Assembly: GCA_046542355.1 (NCBI GenBank)
Contig: JBKHBN010000015.1
Location: forward strand, 1 to 37,556
Length of the DNA: 37,556 nt
Direction of reading: 5' to 3'
DNA from: UBA1672 sp046542355
GTDB lineage: Bacteria > Pseudomonadota > Alphaproteobacteria > Micavibrionales > Micavibrionaceae
Below the pieces are notes generated by a model. That model made no database searches, had not been told where the DNA came from, and saw nothing but the letters and a program-made list of their open reading frames with translations. The translations under genes and the position numbers were made by a program. Shown here in pieces: positions 34,198-37,556 of the stretch (positions within the stretch are counted from its first letter, which is position 1; each line of letters starts with the position of its first letter).

Positions 34198-34713
34198 ATG
34201 GGCATGAGCCGGGCACAAAAAGAAGTCGAAATCAAAGAGCTAAACGAGCGTTTTACAAATGATGAGTTGGTTGTCGTTACACACTACTCAGGTTTGAACG
34301 TTGCAGAAATAAGCCAGTTGCGCACGCAGCTACGTGAGGAGGGTGCATCTTTCAAGGTAACAAAGAACTCTCTGACAAAGCTTGCTCTTAAAGGCACAAA
34401 GTTCGAAGCTTTGAACGATATGTTTACAGGGCCAACAGGTGTGGCCACATCAAAAGATCCGGTTGCTGCAGCAAAAGTTGCTCATAAGTTTGCCAAGGGG
34501 AATAAGAACCTTGTCATTATTGGCGGCGCTTTGGGTGAAATGGTGCTTGATGCAAGTGGCGTTGAGGCAATTGCCAAACTGCCATCACTTGATGAGCTAC
34601 GCTCTAAACTGGTTGGTCTGCTTCAGGCACCTGCAACAAAACTGGCTGGCCTTATGCAGGCACCAGCGCGCGATCTTGTAGGAGTTACCAAGGCATATGG
34701 CGAAAAAGGATAA
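34198..34713 (+). CDS. rplJ: 50S ribosomal protein L10
   Basis: A 171-residue L10, the base of the L7/L12 stalk. Family features are VVVTHYSGLNVAEISQLR and FKVTKNSLTKLALKGT in the rRNA-binding domain, and the C-terminal helix LLQAPATKLAGLMQAPARDL that binds L7/L12 dimers. AGGAG precedes the ATG at 34198; the ATG at 34204 is also possible. Expression is probably set by the leader at 34002-34157. rplL follows after 62 bp. Confidence 0.98.
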   Translation: MGMSRAQKEVEIKELNERFTNDELVVVTHYSGLNVAEISQLRTQLREEGASFKVTKNSLTKLALKGTKFEALNDMFTGPTGVATSKDPVAAAKVAHKFAKGNKNLVIIGGALGEMVLDASGVEAIAKLPSLDELRSKLVGLLQAPATKLAGLMQAPARDLVGVTKAYGEKG

Positions 34714-34775
34714 TTGGAAAATAAAAAGTTTAAAACAGCAAAATTATTACAAAGTTTAAAAAAGGAGAAAATATT

Positions 34776-35156
34776 ATGGCTGCTGATTTGGAAAAAATTG
34801 TTGAACAACTCTCAGAACTAAGCGTGCTTGAGGCTGCTGAGCTTTCAAAGCTTCTTGAAGAGAAATGGGGCGTAACGGCTGCTGCCGCTGCACCTGTTGC
34901 TGTAGCTGCTGCTGCGGGCGACGACGCAGGCGCTGCTGAAGAAAAAACAGAATTCGATGTTGTGCTTGAAGCCGCTGGCGGTAACAAGATTTCAGTGATT
35001 AAAGAGGTGCGCGCAATTACAGGCCTTGGCTTGAAAGAAGCCAAAGAACTGGTCGAAGCTGGCGGTAAGGCTGTCAAAGAAGGCGCATCTAAGGATGAAG
35101 CTGAAGAAATCAAAGGCAAGCTTGAAGCTGCAGGCGCCACCGTAGCTCTAAAATAG
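34776..35156 (+). CDS. rplL: 50S ribosomal protein L7/L12
   Basis: A 126-residue L7/L12: an N-terminal dimerisation domain (EKIVEQLSELSVLEAAELSK), an Ala-rich hinge (about 36-55), and the C-terminal factor-binding domain with KISVIKEVRAITGLGLKEAK. It recruits translational GTPases to the ribosome. AAAGGAG precedes the ATG. A terminator follows at 35179-35216. Confidence 0.99.
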   Translation: MAADLEKIVEQLSELSVLEAAELSKLLEEKWGVTAAAAAPVAVAAAAGDDAGAAEEKTEFDVVLEAAGGNKISVIKEVRAITGLGLKEAKELVEAGGKAVKEGASKDEAEEIKGKLEAAGATVALK

Positions 35157-35178
35157 AGCTGCAAAAAAATAGCATGAT

Positions 35179-35216
35179 ACATTTCCCGTTTTTATGAAAG
35201 CGGGGAATGTCTTTTT
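35179..35216 (+). terminator. Rho-independent terminator after rplL
   Basis: ACATTTCCCG (35179-35188) pairs with CGGGGAATGT (35201-35210) over 10 bp with one wobble, followed by CTTTTT. It would partly or wholly separate rplJL from rpoB transcription. Confidence 0.8.
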
Positions 35217-35238
35217 GATTGTTAGTCCATAATAGAGG

Positions 35239-35267
35239 TTGACATTGTCTCTATATTAGGCGATACA
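35239..35267 (+). promoter_or_regulatory. Possible promoter of rpoB
   Basis: TTGACA (35239-35244) is a perfect -35 box; GATACA (35262-35267) follows after 17 bp as a weaker -10. Its place just downstream of the rplL terminator supports separate initiation for rpoB. Confidence 0.45.
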
Positions 35268-35351
35268 AGCTAACAAAGTTTTTCGGGATAGACGTGATAC
35301 CGGTATTGATACGGCCCTTGTTAAAGGAAAATAACGTTATAAAAGTTTAAA

Positions 35352-35397
35352 ACCACTCTGACATTTGGAAAGAAGATGTCAGATTGTGGTCATTTTT
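35352..35397 (+). terminator. Terminator-like hairpin in the rpoB leader
   Basis: ACCAC-TCTGACAT (35352-35364) pairs with ATGTCAGA-TTGTGGT (35376-35390) apart from a 2-nt bulge, followed by CATTTTT. It lies about 110 bp before the rpoB start, so it could attenuate rpoB transcription or be a second terminator of rplJL. Confidence 0.6.
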
Positions 35398-35471
35398 GCG
35401 TGCTATAGGCGCTTTCTTTTTTGTCTAAGTCTGGAAAAGAGAGCTTGAAACAGCAGGCATACATTTTAAGA

Positions 35472-35495
35472 CATATATAAATGCATATATAAATA
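35472..35495. repeat. 12-bp tandem repeat just before rpoB
   Basis: CATATATAAATG (35472-35483) is followed by CATATATAAATA (35484-35495), 11 of 12 bases alike. It sits directly before the rpoB ribosome-binding region and is AT-rich. Confidence 0.8.
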
Positions 35496-35508
35496 AGGTA
35501 GGATCATC

Positions 35509-37556
35509 ATGTGCGCAGCTAAAGCCAAAACCCCAAATAAGAATAAAGAGTACATAGCCGCTAACTCCATAGAGAGCTACACAGGAAAAAAGCGGGTTCG
35601 CCGTAACTTCGGTGATATTATCGAAGTAGCGCAGATGCCAAACCTCATAGAGCTTCAGCGCGAATCATACGAGCGCTTCCAGCAAAGAGATATTCCAGCC
35701 GACCAAAGAGAGATTACAGGCTTGCAGGAAGTTTTTGCTTCTGTGTTCCCCGTCCGTGATTTCGGTGATAAGGCCGAGATTGACTTTGTAAAATATGAAT
35801 TTGAAGAACCCAAATATGATGTCGAGGAATGTCAACAACGCGGAATGACCTACGCCGCGCCGTTGCGTGTCACATTGCGCTTGTCGGTCTTTGATGTTGA
35901 TGAAGAAACGGGATTGCGCTCTATCCGTGATATCAAGGAACAAGATGTTTACATGGTTGATATGCCCATGATGACTGATAACGGAACATTCGTTGTAAAT
36001 GGTACAGAGCGTGTGATTGTCTCCCAGATGCACCGCTCCCCCGGCGTCTTTTTCGATCACGATGGCGGTAAAGGTCATGTTTCCGGTAAATATTTATTTT
36101 CTGCGCGCGTTATTCCCTACCGTGGGTCATGGCTTGATTTTGAATTTGATGCCAAGGATTTAATGTATGTGCGTATTGACCGCCGCCGTAAATTGCCGCT
36201 TACGACATTTTTGCGCTGTCTTGATAGCACAGAGACCGAAAAGCTGCGCGCCGAAGCTGAGGAAAATGATGAGGAGATTGATCCATTGATGGTGCAGGGA
36301 ATGTCCAATGAGGAAATTCTTGCAAATTTTTATGAGACTGTATCTTACACAAAGACCAAAAAGGGCTGGAAAACAGGCTTTAATGGTGAGCGCTTGCGTG
36401 GCACAAAAATGCTCTTTGATCTTGTTGATGCCAAATCAGGCAAGGTCGTCATGGAAGAAGGCGAAAAAATGACAGCCAGAAAAGCCAAGAAATTAGCAGA
36501 GGACGGGCTTGAAGAGATCATCGTACAGGAATCACAGCTCCTTGGCTGCTTTCTGGCAAAAGATGTTTTCGACACGAGTACAGGTGTTGTGATGTTCGAG
36601 GCGGGATACGAGCTGGAAGAAGGTGACTTTGAAAGGCTGACTGAAGCGGGTGTAGAACAAGTCGATCTTCTGGGAATAGATTACATGAATGTCGGCCCGT
36701 ATTTACGTAATACCCTTACAGCCGATAAGTGTGATACACGTGAAGAAGCGCTGATTGACATATATCGTGTTATGCGCCCGGGCGAGCCGCCAACGGTAGA
36801 ATCGGCGCAGGCTCTGTTTAATTCTCTGTTCTTTGATGCTGAGCGTTATGATTTGTCACCGGTGGGACGCGTAAAAATGAATGCGCGTCTGGATCTGGAT
36901 GCGGATGACCAGTTCCGTGTCTTGTGCAAAGCCGACATTTTGGCAATCGTTAAATATATGCATGACTTGAAGGATGGTCAAGGTGAAGTTGATGACATTG
37001 ATAACCTCGGAAATCGCCGCGTGCGTTCAGTGGGTGAGTTGATGGAAAATCAGGTGCGTATCGGATTGCTGCGCATGGAGCGTGCTATTCGTGAGCGCAT
37101 GAGTTCTGTTGAAATTGATACTTACATGCCCCATGACCTGATCAACTCCAAACCCGCGCAGGCCGCTGTGCGTGAATTCTTTGGCTCATCACAGCTTTCG
37201 CAGTTTATGGATCAGACCAACCCGTTATCAGAAATCACTCACAAGCGCCGCTTATCAGCCTTGGGGCCAGGTGGTTTAACGCGTGAGCGCGCCGGTTTCG
37301 AAGTCCGCGACGTGCACCCGACGCATTATGGACGTATCTGCCCGATTGAAACACCCGAAGGGCCGAACATCGGTTTGATTAATTCACTGGCAACATTTGC
37401 TCGCGTGAATCAGTACGGATTCATCGAAAGCCCTTACCGTAAGGTCGAAGATGGCAAGGTAACCCCCGAGGTTGTTTATATGTCCGCTATGGAAGAGGCG
37501 AGATATACTGTCGCGCAGGCCAACGCGGTTCTAACAAAGGATGGCGGCTTTGAAAA
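35509..37556 (+). CDS. rpoB: RNA polymerase beta subunit, 5' part
   Basis: The first 682 residues of RpoB, open to the right edge of the window. It begins MCAAKAKTPNKNKEY and reaches KRRVRRNFGDIIEV, the usual N-terminus. The beta-lobe and fork follow: MTDNGTFVVNGTERVIVSQM, HRSPGVFFDHDGGK, and the rifampicin-binding region SSQLSQFMDQTNPLSEITHK, which differs from E. coli only by a Thr for Asn and, just after, a Leu for Ile. PTHYGRICPIETPEGPNIGL is intact. The ATG at 35509 has AAGG about 12 bp upstream. rpoC would follow outside the window. Confidence 0.97.
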   Translation, partial: MCAAKAKTPNKNKEYIAANSIESYTGKKRVRRNFGDIIEVAQMPNLIELQRESYERFQQRDIPADQREITGLQEVFASVFPVRDFGDKAEIDFVKYEFEEPKYDVEECQQRGMTYAAPLRVTLRLSVFDVDEETGLRSIRDIKEQDVYMVDMPMMTDNGTFVVNGTERVIVSQMHRSPGVFFDHDGGKGHVSGKYLFSARVIPYRGSWLDFEFDAKDLMYVRIDRRRKLPLTTFLRCLDSTETEKLRAEAEENDEEIDPLMVQGMSNEEILANFYETVSYTKTKKGWKTGFNGERLRGTKMLFDLVDAKSGKVVMEEGEKMTARKAKKLAEDGLEEIIVQESQLLGCFLAKDVFDTSTGVVMFEAGYELEEGDFERLTEAGVEQVDLLGIDYMNVGPYLRNTLTADKCDTREEALIDIYRVMRPGEPPTVESAQALFNSLFFDAERYDLSPVGRVKMNARLDLDADDQFRVLCKADILAIVKYMHDLKDGQGEVDDIDNLGNRRVRSVGELMENQVRIGLLRMERAIRERMSSVEIDTYMPHDLINSKPAQAAVREFFGSSQLSQFMDQTNPLSEITHKRRLSALGPGGLTRERAGFEVRDVHPTHYGRICPIETPEGPNIGLINSLATFARVNQYGFIESPYRKVEDGKVTPEVVYMSAMEEARYTVAQANAVLTKDGGFE

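Noticed and set aside
37141..37300. Substitutions in the rifampicin-binding region of RpoB
   Set aside because: The Asp, His and Ser positions most often changed in resistance are wild type; the two differences from E. coli are a Thr for Asn and a Leu for Ile and look like natural variation.

Overview
The window is 37.5 kb of chromosomal, mostly housekeeping DNA from an alphaproteobacterium of low to middling GC content. The signs are an ATP12-type F1-ATPase chaperone, a DUF3035/BamF-like lipoprotein beside lspA and a pair of M16 peptidases, a phasin, an endonuclease-type MutL with no MutH nearby, and the rplKA/rplJL/rpoB block. HldE points to a Gram-negative envelope with heptose-containing LPS. 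The sequence alone does not let me fix the order. I saw no tRNA, rRNA, insertion sequence, integrase or CRISPR array.

Layout. Positions 84-944 (-) encode a DMT permease, divergent from crcB, an RluC-type pseudouridine synthase, an AsmA-like protein and ATP12 (1000-4820, +). A minus-strand run follows from 14753 down to 4872: lspA, a DUF3035 lipoprotein, an active M16 peptidase, an inactive M16 partner, pgi, a pentapeptide-repeat protein, mutL and an unknown membrane protein. ribF and yjbQ (+) are head-to-head with lspA. Then comes an acidic unknown gene (-) that appears frameshifted at a run of six G, followed by ileS and a FieF-like cation exporter (+). At 21831-22793 (-) is a fusion of an MshEN-type c-di-GMP-binding module to a LapG-type periplasmic cysteine protease. 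It is divergent from hldE and two small lipoproteins, the second FlgO-like. Next are a pseudopilin-like protein and a D,D-carboxypeptidase with a SPOR domain (-), a phasin (+), a MtnC-like phosphatase that lacks its catalytic nucleophile, and a CPD photolyase. The right end holds rplK-rplA, an unknown gene on the opposite strand, rplJ-rplL behind an L10-leader-like RNA, and the 5' part of rpoB.

How the genes relate. Several serve the envelope: lspA matures the lipoproteins seen nearby, DUF3035/BamF would act at the BAM complex, HldE makes ADP-heptose, and the carboxypeptidase trims peptidoglycan. The MshEN-LapG fusion would let c-di-GMP control a periplasmic protease in one polypeptide, a job normally shared by LapD and LapG. 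This is the most interesting candidate for a new arrangement. Next in interest are the MtnC-like pseudoenzyme and the frameshifted acidic gene. The ribosomal block is cut into separately controlled units by clear terminators, promoters and leader structures.
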